Source: DASUPK01 sp963819715 (lineage in GTDB: Bacteria; Actinomycetota; Thermoleophilia; Solirubrobacterales; 70-9). From it: a DNA stretch of 64,000 bases. The stretch is taken from contig CAWFXE010000002.1 of NCBI GenBank assembly GCA_963819715.1, positions 744,001 to 808,000 on the forward strand, given 5' to 3'. Below the pieces are notes generated by a model that was given only the letters and a program-made list of their open reading frames with translations, did not search any database and had not been told where the DNA came from. Shown in pieces: positions 9,935-17,979 of the stretch; position 1 is the stretch's first letter; every line of letters begins with the position of its first letter. The position numbers and the translations under genes are program-made.

Positions 9935-10893
9935 TCAGTCCGCCGGCTCCACGACTATCGCCGGCGCGTGCAGATACTGGGTCGCGACCCGCCGGCGCTC
10001 GATCTCCCGATACGCGGCCGGACCTCGTCGGGGGCGAGGCCCACCCGGGGGGCAGAGCTCGCCGGCGGCGATGCGCTGCCCTGACCCCACAGGAGCAGGT
10101 CCATCCGGTCGTACGGATGGCCGAAGTAGAACTCCTCCTGGGTCTGCGGCAGGCTGAAGGTGTCCGTGGTCGGGGGGCGGCCGGCGACTGACTCGGGAAG
10201 GCCGAGCTCCCGCGCCAGCGCGTACACCTGGGACTTGTAGAGATGCGCGATCGGCTTCAGATCGGCGAGCCCGTCGCCACCCTTGACGAAGAACCCCTGG
10301 TCGTACTCGAGCAGGTTCGGCGTCCCGGCAACGGCGTAACCAAGGCGGTCGGCCCATGTGTACTCGAGCAGTTTCCTGGCGCGCTGCTTCATGTTGCTCG
10401 CCGACAGCAGCTCGCGATAGGCATCGGGCGGCATGCGGCGCTGTTCCTCGCTGCCGTCGGGCCGCTCGACGACCAGGGAGAAGACGATGATTCCGCCGGT
10501 CGGGTCGCGAGCGAACCAGCTTGTGCCGCCAGCTCGGCTCGTAGTCGGGGAACACCTTTCGAATCGCCTCGTCGCGCTGCCTGTAGCAGCCGAGCGCCTC
10601 GAGGGCGCGCGTGATCGGCTCCTCCTCCGTCCGGGCGCCAAGTGCGTCAGCCAGCTCCAGGCCGATGGCGGTCGACTCGCTTGCGGCATCCCGCTCGGGA
10701 AGCCGAGGCAGAGGACGCGGTCCGGGCCCAGCGCACGAACGCAGACTCCGGCGACCACACCCGAATCGACGCCCCCCGAGACAGCGACGACAGCGCCGTT
10801 GCGTCCGAGCCGCCTGACGGCCTCAGTCGTTCCCGCGACCACGCTTTCGAGGCAGGCGGCGACATCGAACTGCTCCGGCCAGGAGCGGTGTAA
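9935..10893 (-). CDS. NAD+ synthase (NadE)-like PP-loop ATPase (frame broken in this sequence)
   Basis: The PP-loop AVVAVSGGVDSGVVAGVCVR near 10770-10830 and the NadE signatures SASNMKQRARKLLEYTWADR, VAGTPNLLEYDQGFFVKGGD and ADLKPIAHLYKSQVYALARE identify the family. Two or more indels near 10540-10690 and 10080 break the frame; the restored C-terminus ends APAIVVEPAD at TGA 9935, three bases before the asnB-like gene. The upstream end is uncertain: the frame reaches SWPEQFDVAACLE with no good start codon. These enzymes make an adenylate of a carboxylate and convert it to an amide with ammonia. Standing first in an asnB/ACP/ligase operon, it may act on a cluster substrate rather than on nicotinate adenine dinucleotide. 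Confidence 0.75.
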
Positions 10894-10904
10894 GTTGGGT
10901 CCAG

Positions 10905-11960
10905 ATGACGGAAATCCGACCGCTCGAGCGATCGGACCTGCCCGCTGTGGCGAGCCTGATGGCCGCGCGTCTGCCGACCTGGACTCAGGATGAGTCGTTC
11001 CTTGCCGAGACACTAATTGACCAACGCTGGACCGCCGACGAGCTTCCGTCTCTGGTGGCGGTGGACGCGGACGGCACGATTCTCGGCTTCATCGGGGCGC
11101 AGGTGCGAAGGATGCGACTCGACGACCGGATTCTCCAGGGAGTGTGCTGCTCCCACCTCGTCGTGGTGGACGACCGCCGGGCCGGACCCGCAGGCGCCCT
11201 CCTGCTCCGGCGCATGCTCTCCGGCAAGCAGGATCTCACCTGGACCGACACTGCGACCGACGGGGTGGCCCACATGTGGCGTACCTTCGGCGGCCACCTC
11301 GACAACACGCGCTCCTTCGACTGGATGCTCGTCCTCAGGCCCGTTCGCTGGGCCCGTGAGGTACTGACGAAGCGCGTGCGGCGGCGAGTACCGGTACGCG
11401 AGCTAGCTCCGGCGCGTGCCGTTCCCCTTCATGCGTTGGGACCAAGACTCGCGCCACACTCGTTACCGAGCCTGCCGGCTGACGTTCGCGGCGAGGACAC
11501 GACGGCTGCTTCGATCGTGGAGAGCTTCGATGACCTGACGCACGACCTGCGCCTGTACGTCGACTACGACGAACCGTCCCTTGACCAGCTGTTCGCGCTG
11601 ATCGCGTCTGCGGCCGAACCACCCGTGCGCCGCCTCGTGCGCCGCGGTGAGGCTGCGATCGGCTGGTACGCCTACCTACCCCGGCCCGGCGGTGCCAGCC
11701 GGGTCCTCCACCTTTGTGGGCGAGACTCGGAGATGGAGTCGGTCTTCGGCGAGCTTGTCCATGACGCTCGTGAGCGCGGCAGCGCCATTCTCGCGGGGCG
11801 TTGTGAGCCGCACCTGCGAACGCCACTGAGCGTACGCTCGGCGGTTCTGGGGTTCGCGCGGTGCCCGCTTATTCACTCCCGCGAGCTCGAGGTGAGTGCT
11901 CTGCTCGCCACCGACGCCTCGCTGCTCACGGCCCTCGACGGGGAGTGGTTCGCGACTTGA
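10905..11960 (+). CDS. GNAT-family acyltransferase, probably two GNAT domains
   Basis: An intact 351-residue protein starts at ATG 10905, divergent from the nadE-like gene with almost no gap. The N-terminal half (MTEIRPLERSDLPAVASLMA ... LQGVCCSHLVVVDDRRAGPA) follows the GNAT fold with its acetyl-CoA-binding loop. The C-terminal half, from about residue 200, contains a second, weaker GNAT-like region around VRRLVRRGEAAIGWYAYLPR. Double-GNAT and FemAB-like proteins are common in exopolysaccharide and peptidyl-carrier loci, where they transfer an acyl or aminoacyl group. Context suggests it may take the acyl group from the neighbouring ACP. That link is inference only. Confidence 0.68.
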   Translation: MTEIRPLERSDLPAVASLMAARLPTWTQDESFLAETLIDQRWTADELPSLVAVDADGTILGFIGAQVRRMRLDDRILQGVCCSHLVVVDDRRAGPAGALLLRRMLSGKQDLTWTDTATDGVAHMWRTFGGHLDNTRSFDWMLVLRPVRWAREVLTKRVRRRVPVRELAPARAVPLHALGPRLAPHSLPSLPADVRGEDTTAASIVESFDDLTHDLRLYVDYDEPSLDQLFALIASAAEPPVRRLVRRGEAAIGWYAYLPRPGGASRVLHLCGRDSEMESVFGELVHDARERGSAILAGRCEPHLRTPLSVRSAVLGFARCPLIHSRELEVSALLATDASLLTALDGEWFAT

Positions 11961-11971
11961 GACAGAAACAG

Positions 11972-12045
11972 CGCGCCCGACAGGATTCGAACCTGTGACC
12001 TTCGGTTTCGTAGACCGACGCTCTATCCAACTGAGCTACGGGCGC
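11972..12045 (-). tRNA. tRNA-Arg (anticodon ACG)
   Basis: The minus strand folds as a standard cloverleaf: acceptor GCGCCCG/CGGGCGC, D-arm GCTC...GAGC, anticodon stem TCGGT/ACCGA around loop CTACGAA, and T-arm ACAGG/CCTGT with TTCGAAT. The anticodon is ACG, read as ICG after deamination. The 3' CCA is not encoded. It sits between the GNAT gene and plsC. Confidence 0.95.
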
Positions 12046-12079
12046 GTGCGGGCCACAGCGTAGCGGCGCGGATCGGGGC

Positions 12080-12808
12080 TCAGACTCGTTCCCGATCGGC
12101 CGCTTCGGCTCGGCGCTTGGCGGCTCCCTCCTCGCGCTCGGCGAGCTTGCGCTCGTACTTCTCGAGCGTCTTGGCGGGGTCGCGGCCCGCATCGACGGGC
12201 GGGGCCAGGGCCCGAAGCTCGTCGACGAGCCGCTGCGCCAGCCCGGCCGCCGTCTCGGAGGGATCGGTCTGGCCCGAGGCCGGCTCGAAGAAGCGGACGC
12301 GGATGCGCGGCCGCTCGGGGAAGCGGGCGATGGCCGGAGTCCCCTGGACCGTCACGCACACCAGCCGCGCCTCCGGCACCTCGAGGGCGAGGCGGCCGAT
12401 CCCGCTGCGGGCTCGCAACCGACGGCCGCACGAGATCGTGCCCTCCGGGAACACCCCGATGCAGGAGCCGCGCCGCAGGGCCGCCACTGCGTTCACGAGA
12501 GCACCGGCGTCACCCGCCGCGCGCTCGATGGGAATCTGGCCCATCCCGTCGAGGACCCGTCCGAGGCCCGGCTTGGCCCAGAGGTCCTTCTTCGCCAGGG
12601 CGCGAATCTGACGGCGGTGACGGGCCGCGACTCCGATCGCCACCGGATCGGTCTGGGAGTCGTGATTGCCAATGACCAGCACGGGACCGCCCTGCGGAAG
12701 AGCGTCCAGTCCCTCGACCTCCAGCCGCCCCCAGAGGCTCACCACCGGGACGCAGACGGCCATCGCGATCCGGTAGGTGCGGGTGAAGGGCTCGGGGGCG
12801 GTCGTCAC
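12080..12808 (-). CDS. 1-acyl-sn-glycerol-3-phosphate acyltransferase (PlsC family)
   Basis: The 242-residue protein has the PlsC block I motif NHDSQTD (N48, H49, D54; the HX4D catalytic dyad) and block III FPEGTIS, plus an N-terminal hydrophobic helix near residues 12-28. It acylates lysophosphatidic acid (or a related lysolipid) with an acyl-CoA or acyl-ACP at the inner membrane to form phosphatidic acid. The C-terminal 35 residues are charged and coiled-coil-like (EKYERKLAEREEGAAKRRAE). Its ATG overlaps the stop of the upstream small gene as ATGA, so the two are translationally coupled. Confidence 0.85.
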   Translation of the reverse strand: MTTAPEPFTRTYRIAMAVCVPVVSLWGRLEVEGLDALPQGGPVLVIGNHDSQTDPVAIGVAARHRRQIRALAKKDLWAKPGLGRVLDGMGQIPIERAAGDAGALVNAVAALRRGSCIGVFPEGTISCGRRLRARSGIGRLALEVPEARLVCVTVQGTPAIARFPERPRIRVRFFEPASGQTDPSETAAGLAQRLVDELRALAPPVDAGRDPAKTLEKYERKLAEREEGAAKRRAEAADRERV

Positions 12809-13143
12809 GCGAGCTCTGGAATGTGGTTCTCGAGGTGGGTCGCGATCGTCTGCCGAACCCAGGTCTTCTCCCCCGAGTCGGCCATCCGGTAACGGCCGAT
12901 CAGCATCTTCTGATCGGCCAGCGGCAGGCCGGCGATCTCCCAGCGCACCACGAGCCTCTCGAAGAGCATCTCCTGCCGGCGAGCCCAGACGTCATCGGCG
13001 GAGGCGGCGTCGCGCCGCGGCGGCTCTCCGATCTTCTTGATCGTCCGCGAGCTCAGCGACTGACGCAGGGTGAGCACGTTCCCCTCCGGGTCGGTGTAGT
13101 CGACCGTCTCGACCGGCTCGCGCTCACGTCTTCGCCTCGGCAT
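12805..13143 (-). CDS. Conserved hypothetical protein upstream of plsC
   Basis: A 112-residue soluble protein of unrecognised family. It begins with a basic patch (MPRRRREREP), then VDYTDPEGNVLTLRQSLSSR, and the rest is mostly helical and charged with two Trp-containing segments. No metal or nucleotide motif is seen. The stop overlaps the plsC start (ATGA), implying co-translation and perhaps a lipid-related or regulatory role. A 14-bp hairpin lies just upstream. Confidence 0.62.
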   Translation of the reverse strand: MPRRRREREPVETVDYTDPEGNVLTLRQSLSSRTIKKIGEPPRRDAASADDVWARRQEMLFERLVVRWEIAGLPLADQKMLIGRYRMADSGEKTWVRQTIATHLENHIPELA

Positions 13144-13157
13144 CGAGACGAAAGGAT

Positions 13158-13193
13158 CTCAGCCCGGCGCCTCCGGCGAGGCGCCGGGCTGAG
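13158..13193 (-). terminator. Rho-independent-type hairpin between two minus-strand genes
   Basis: A perfect 14-bp stem (CTCAGCCCGGCGCC / GGCGCCGGGCTGAG) encloses an 8-base loop, 7 bases past the stop of the membrane protein gene at 13200 and before the small gene at 13143. There is no clear T tract, but hairpins without U tracts are common in high-GC actinobacteria. Confidence 0.6.
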
Positions 13194-13199
13194 CCATGG

Positions 13200-13826
13200 C
13201 TAGGCGGTCGCCGCCGCGCCGGAGCGCTGATACATCACGATGCTGGCGATGATGATCCAGATGCCCGTGAGCATGAACGCCGCAAAGCCGATCGGTCCGG
13301 CGAAGAACAGGATTCCCAGGATCAGTGCGATCCAGCCGAGCCATTTCGGGAGCGGGGCCCCGCCCTTGAGAGTCGCTCCGGCTGCGCCGAACAGCATGAT
13401 CGCCAGAGGAATCGTGAACCCGATGAAATTCCAGCTGTCCAGAGCATTCAACGCCACCATCGCCCCCGCGGCGAAGTGCTTGTCGGCGCCTTCGATCAGC
13501 GCGGCATGGACGCCGCCCGCCGCGAAAAGGCCGGCCACTGCGACAGCGCCGCCCACCAGCGCGACGGTCGGCCAGAAGTCTCCGTCTCGGCCCACTCCCC
13601 TCAGGTATTCCCTGAGCGCAACGGCGAACAACGCCAAGAAGACGATGGAGATCGCCACGACAACGATGGCCGCGATCTCCTTACCCTGATGGTCGTTGTA
13701 GTAGCTGACGATCTTCGCTGCTGAGTCGTCGGTGCCCGGAGTGTCGCCTCCGAGCACTCCGAAGCCGACGATCATCCCGAGCACGAACACGATCCCGCTC
13801 AGCGGAGCAAATCGTGGCAAGTTCAT
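13200..13826 (-). CDS. Integral membrane protein, five or six predicted helices
   Basis: A 208-residue protein with hydrophobic segments near residues 9-27, 53-73, 87-107, 120-146 (possibly two) and 160-195. A polar extracytoplasmic-looking loop follows the first helix (DTPGTDDSAAKIVSYYNDHQ). The pattern resembles DUF4386-like hypothetical membrane proteins in actinobacteria, but I cannot name a function. It is a single-gene unit: a terminator hairpin follows it, and the next gene is divergent. Confidence 0.65.
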   Translation of the reverse strand: MNLPRFAPLSGIVFVLGMIVGFGVLGGDTPGTDDSAAKIVSYYNDHQGKEIAAIVVVAISIVFLALFAVALREYLRGVGRDGDFWPTVALVGGAVAVAGLFAAGGVHAALIEGADKHFAAGAMVALNALDSWNFIGFTIPLAIMLFGAAGATLKGGAPLPKWLGWIALILGILFFAGPIGFAAFMLTGIWIIIASIVMYQRSGAAATA

Positions 13827-13895
13827 CTGCGTCCTCCTCTCCCCCTACTAGCCCCCAACAACTCCAGAGCGACCCTATCCCGTCCGGCGGACCGT

Positions 13896-14977
13896 GTGAA
13901 TAGCCTTTCGACGTCTCCGATCAAGTCAACATCGCGGACCTAGAGCGGCTGGCGTTCGAGAAGCTCGACGCCGGGGCGCACGGCTACTTCGCCGGTGGGG
14001 CGAGCGACGAGCGCACTCTGCGGCGGAACGCCGAGGCCTATGAGGGCTGGGAGCTCCGGCCGCGCGTGCTGGTGGACGTCTCCGAGGTATCGATCAAGGC
14101 GACCGTCCTCGGGGCCGAGCTCGACGTCCCGTTCCTGGTGGCGCCGGTCGCCTTCCAACTGCTCGCCCATCCCGACGGCGAGGAGGGAATGGCGCGTGCG
14201 GCCCAGGCTGCCGGGACCGTGATGTGCCTGTCGAGCCTGACCAGCACCCGCGCCGCCGAGGTCGCGGAGGCGGCGCCCGAGGGCAGGCGCTGGATGCAGG
14301 TCTACTGCTTCCGCGATCGCGGAGTCACCCGGGCGATGGTCGAGGAGGCCGCCGAGGCCGGGTACGAGGCGCTGCTGCTCACGGTCGATGCGCCCTACGC
14401 GGGGAAGCGCGAGCGGGACGTCCGCACCGGCTTCGAGGTGCCCGCCGAGATCCGCGCTCCGGCGATCGAGGCTGCGGCAGGGCACAGGAGCCTCACCCCA
14501 GCCGAGGTGTTCGCGCTGGTCGATCCCTCCATCACCTGGAAGGACCTGGAGCAGCTCTGCGGCGAGTTTCAGCTGCCGATCCTCGTCAAGGGCCTGATCA
14601 CCGGCGAGGACGCCGCGCTCGCGGTCGAGCACGGCGCGGCGGGCGTGGTCGTCTCCAACCACGGCGGCCGCCAGCTCGACAACGCCCCGGCGACGATCGA
14701 TGCGCTCCCAGAGGTCGTCGAGGTGGTCGCGGGGCGGATCCCCGTCCTGATCGACGGCGGCATCCGGCGCGGCACCGACATCGCGACGGCTCTGGCGCTC
14801 GGAGCCGAGGCGGTTCTGGTCGGGCGGCCGGCTCTCTGGGGACTCGCCTGGAACGGCGAGGCCGGGGCGCGGCGGGCACTCGAGATCCTGGCGGACGAGC
14901 TGCGGCTCGCCCTCGCCCTGCTCGGCGCGCCGAGTCCATCGGACCTGAGTGCCGATCACGTGCAGCGAAGGCTCTAG
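13896..14977 (+). CDS. FMN-dependent alpha-hydroxy-acid oxidizing protein (lactate/glycolate oxidase family)
   Basis: The coding match starts well before the first usable start: NIADLERLAFEKLDAGAHGY then FAGGASDERTLRRNAEAY from about 13925, the standard N-terminus of this family. That frame has no ATG/GTG/TTG between the TAG at 13901 and GTG 14066. A GTG at 13896 would read into it if one G were added near 13925, so an indel is likely there. Later motifs are complete: the FMN-site segment PVAFQLLAHPDGE, LVKGLITGEDA (active-site Lys) and VSNHGGRQLDN with the catalytic His and an Arg. It oxidises an L-2-hydroxy acid to a 2-oxo acid. The MFS gene directly downstream may move a substrate or product. 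With the start at 14066 the protein would lose about 45 conserved residues. Confidence 0.78.
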
Positions 14978-14981
14978 CTGG

Positions 14982-16343
14982 GTGCAGGGCGAGGTCCGGC
15001 TCGGCATGGTCCTCGCCGCGACGGCGATGGCCATGTTCGCCACTAACCTCGACTTCTTCGCCCTCAACCTCTCGATCCCGGGGATGGCCCGCGAGCTCGA
15101 CACGTCGACCACGAACATGCAGTGGGCGATCAGCGGCTTCATGCTCGCCCTCGGCTCGTTCCTGATCCCCGGCGGCCGCCTCGGCGACGTCCTCGGCCGT
15201 CGCCGAATGCTGATCACCGGCACCGCCATCTTCGGCCTCTCCTCCCTCGCGGGCGGATTGGCGACCTCGGCCAATTTTCTGATCGGTGCTCGCCTGATCC
15301 AGGGAATAGGCGCGGCGATCCTCTTCCCGCTCTCGATCGCGGTGGTGACGAACACCTTCCCGGAAGACCGCCGCAAGCGGGCGATCGGGAACCTCTACGG
15401 CCTCGCGGCGGCCGCGACGGCGATCGGGCCCTTCGTCGGCGGGGGGTTGACGGAGGCCTTGAGCTGGCGTTGGGTCCTCCTGATCAATGTCCCGGTGGCG
15501 GCGATTGCGATCGTCCTGATGATCCGCAGCGTGCCCGAGTCTCGCGACGAGACCGTCCCGCGCCAGATTGACTTCGGCGGCCTCGCCGCGGTCGCCCTGG
15601 GGATCGGCGCCATCACCTTCGCCGTGGACCGCGGCGATGTCTGGGGCTGGGGCTCAGGAAGGACGATCGGCCTGTTCGCGGCCGGGATCGCATTGCTGAT
15701 CGGCTTCGTCGCCATCGAGCGACGAGCGTCCTTCCCGCTCGTTGACCTGGCGCTGTTCCGCAACCGCCGCTTCGTCTCGATCACGTTGCTCGGGATGATC
15801 GCCAACATCGCCTTCGTCGTCACCACCTTTGCCACGACCCTCTACCTGCAGGACGTGCGCGGCTACTCGCCGCTCGAGGGCGGTTTCATCTTCCTCGCCG
15901 CCTCCGTGATGCAGGCAGTCGCCGGGCCCCTTTCGGGCCGGCTCGCCGAGCACTTCGACATCCCGCGGACGATGCTCGCGGCGATCGTGGTGGGCGCGCT
16001 CGGCCTGCTCGTGATCGCGGCCGGCCTGGGGGTCGGGGTCATCGCCGCGGCGCTGGTGGTGTTCGGACTCGGGTACGGCCTCTGCTGGGCGATGCTGAGC
16101 GTCGGCACGCAGAGCGTGGTCCCGGCGGATCGCGCCGGCGAGGCATCCGGGGTCTCGCTCTCGATCGTGATCGGAATGGCCGGCCTGGGGGTCGCCCTCG
16201 TGGCCTCCCTTATCGAGGTCATTTCCGGAGGCGGCACCAGCGAGGGCGAGGCGATCGAGCAGATCCTCCGGGTGATCGCGATCGGGTCGGTAATAGCGGC
16301 CGTCCCGTTGTCGCTCGCCGGCAGAGCGAAACCCGCTCGCTAG
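14982..16343 (+). CDS. MFS transporter, DHA2 (EmrB/QacA-like) family
   Basis: About 454 residues from GTG 14982; an earlier in-frame GTG at 14949 would overlap the oxidase gene. Fourteen hydrophobic helices are visible. The first reads LGMVLAATAMAMFATNLDFF. The loop 2-3 signature GRLGDVLGRRRML and the motif C-like RLIQGIGAAILFPLS are typical of 14-helix drug:H+ antiporters. It probably exports a hydrophobic or organic compound across the inner membrane using the proton gradient. It is spaced 4 bases from the hydroxy-acid oxidase stop, so the two are likely co-transcribed, followed closely by the WS/DGAT gene. Confidence 0.8.
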   Translation: MQGEVRLGMVLAATAMAMFATNLDFFALNLSIPGMARELDTSTTNMQWAISGFMLALGSFLIPGGRLGDVLGRRRMLITGTAIFGLSSLAGGLATSANFLIGARLIQGIGAAILFPLSIAVVTNTFPEDRRKRAIGNLYGLAAAATAIGPFVGGGLTEALSWRWVLLINVPVAAIAIVLMIRSVPESRDETVPRQIDFGGLAAVALGIGAITFAVDRGDVWGWGSGRTIGLFAAGIALLIGFVAIERRASFPLVDLALFRNRRFVSITLLGMIANIAFVVTTFATTLYLQDVRGYSPLEGGFIFLAASVMQAVAGPLSGRLAEHFDIPRTMLAAIVVGALGLLVIAAGLGVGVIAAALVVFGLGYGLCWAMLSVGTQSVVPADRAGEASGVSLSIVIGMAGLGVALVASLIEVISGGGTSEGEAIEQILRVIAIGSVIAAVPLSLAGRAKPAR

Positions 16344-16353
16344 TCTGCCCCGC

Positions 16354-17889
16354 TTGGCGGCCAGGGCTCCAGAACGACTCTCCGGGTCGGACATGTCGAA
16401 CCTGAACGCCGAGCGCGGGCCGATCCACGTTCACGTCGGCGCGACGATCATCGTCGAGGGCGCGGCGCCGACCTACGACCAGCTGGTCGCCCACGTCGAG
16501 AAGCGGCTGCTCCTCGTCCCCCGGTTCCGCCAGCGGATCGTGAAGATCCCCCTCGGCATCGAGAACCCGGTCTGGGGCGACGATCCGCGGTTCGACGTCC
16601 GCCGCCATGTGCGGCACGTCTCGGTGCCGCGGCCGGGGCGGCTCGACCAGCTCCGCGACATCGTCGGGCGGGTCATGTCGGAGCCTCTCGACATGGACCG
16701 GCCGCTCTGGCAGCTCTACATGGTCGAGGGCCTGAGCGGCCGCCATGCCTACATCTCCAAGACTCACCACGCGCTCGTCGACGGCGTGGCCGCAGTGGAC
16801 GTCGGCACGATCCTGCTCGACACCAGCAAGCGCGGCACCCGGATCAAGGCGCCCGAGAAGCCATGGGATCCAGACGAGCCGAGCCCGACGATGCTCCTCA
16901 CGCAGGCCGCGTCCGAGCGGGTCCGGAAGCCGTTGCGCGCGGCGGGCCGCGCGGCGCGGACCGCGGTGACGACGCCGGCGCAGACGGCCGCCCGGGTGCT
17001 GCGCACGGCCGAGGCGTTCACCGGCCTCGCCTCCGGCGGGCCCAGGGTCCCGCGCAGCCCTCTTAACGTGAGGATCGGTCGCGACCGGCGAATCGCCTGG
17101 GCGCGCACCGACCTCGACCGGCTCAAGCGCGCGCGAGCAATCGCGGAGGGATCGACGGTCAACGACGTCCTGCTCTCCGTCGCTGCGGGCGCGCTGCGGC
17201 GCTACCTGGAGGGACGCGGCGACAAGGTCCCCGACTACCTCGTCGCGCTGGTTCCGGTGAGTATCCGCCGTCCCGATGAGAGGGGCGAGCTCGGCAACCG
17301 GATCTCGACGATCATGGTTCGCCTGCCCCTCACCGTTGCCGATCCGCGGGAGCGGCTCGAGCAGCTCCGCGATGAGACCAAGCGGCTGAAGGAGTCCGAC
17401 AACGCCCGCGCCGCCTCCCTCCTGATCGAGGCGACAGGCTGGGCCCCTCCCACCATCAACCGGCTGCTCGCCCGCGGAATGGCGCGGCCCCTCGTCTTCA
17501 ACCTCGTCGTCTCGAACGTCCCGGGCCCGCAGCAGCCCCTCTACCTGCTCGGACGCCGTATCAAGGAGATCTATCCGTTCGTGCCGCTCTCGCCGCAGAA
17601 CCACGCGCTCTCGATCGGGATGATGAGCTACGACGGCCGCGTCTTCTTCGGCCTGGCCGGCGACCACGACATCGTTGCCGACCTGGACGACCTCGCGACC
17701 GCCCTGCGCGAGGCGCTGCGCGAGCAGCCGGTGCCGCGGGCGAAGGCAAAGCCGCGGCGGACCCCGGCAAAACCGGCGAAGAAGAAAGGCGCCCAGAAGA
17801 CGCCGAAACGGTCAACGAAGGCAGCACCAAGGAGGAAGCCCGGCAAGCTGCGCGCCCGGGTCACGCGCCGGAAGCCACGGGGCAAGTAG
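16354..17889 (+). CDS. Wax ester synthase/diacylglycerol acyltransferase (WS/DGAT) with a histone-H1-like C-terminal tail
   Basis: The 511-residue protein starts at TTG 16354, matching the family start (ERLSGSDMSNLN). The condensation-domain active site HHALVDG is at residues 138-144, and PLWQLYMVEG, NDVLLSVAAGALRRYL and the C-terminal NVPGPQQPLYLLGRRIKEIY are family-typical. The enzyme esterifies fatty alcohols or diacylglycerol with acyl-CoA, making storage lipid at the membrane. Odd feature: the last 55 or so residues are Lys/Pro/Ala-rich (KPRRTPAKPAKKKGAQKTPK ...), like a histone H1 tail, with no part in catalysis that I know of. A strong nested hairpin begins at the stop codon. Confidence 0.85.
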   Translation: MAARAPERLSGSDMSNLNAERGPIHVHVGATIIVEGAAPTYDQLVAHVEKRLLLVPRFRQRIVKIPLGIENPVWGDDPRFDVRRHVRHVSVPRPGRLDQLRDIVGRVMSEPLDMDRPLWQLYMVEGLSGRHAYISKTHHALVDGVAAVDVGTILLDTSKRGTRIKAPEKPWDPDEPSPTMLLTQAASERVRKPLRAAGRAARTAVTTPAQTAARVLRTAEAFTGLASGGPRVPRSPLNVRIGRDRRIAWARTDLDRLKRARAIAEGSTVNDVLLSVAAGALRRYLEGRGDKVPDYLVALVPVSIRRPDERGELGNRISTIMVRLPLTVADPRERLEQLRDETKRLKESDNARAASLLIEATGWAPPTINRLLARGMARPLVFNLVVSNVPGPQQPLYLLGRRIKEIYPFVPLSPQNHALSIGMMSYDGRVFFGLAGDHDIVADLDDLATALREALREQPVPRAKAKPRRTPAKPAKKKGAQKTPKRSTKAAPRRKPGKLRARVTRRKPRGK

Positions 17890-17935
17890 GTCTGATCGCG
17901 GGCGCGACCATTTTGGTCGCGGGTGCGATCAGACC
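17889..17935 (+). terminator. Nested perfect hairpin after the WS/DGAT gene
   Basis: GGTCTGATCGC (17889-17899) pairs with GCGATCAGACC (17925-17935), and inside it CGCGACC (17903-17909) pairs with GGTCGCG (17915-17921) around ATTTT. The structure ends this plus-strand unit and precedes the convergent L,D-transpeptidase genes, so it may act in both directions. Confidence 0.6.
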
Positions 17936-17979
17936 CATAAGGACCGCTCGTCCTTCCCCCCTTCATTGCCGGGTTGTCC

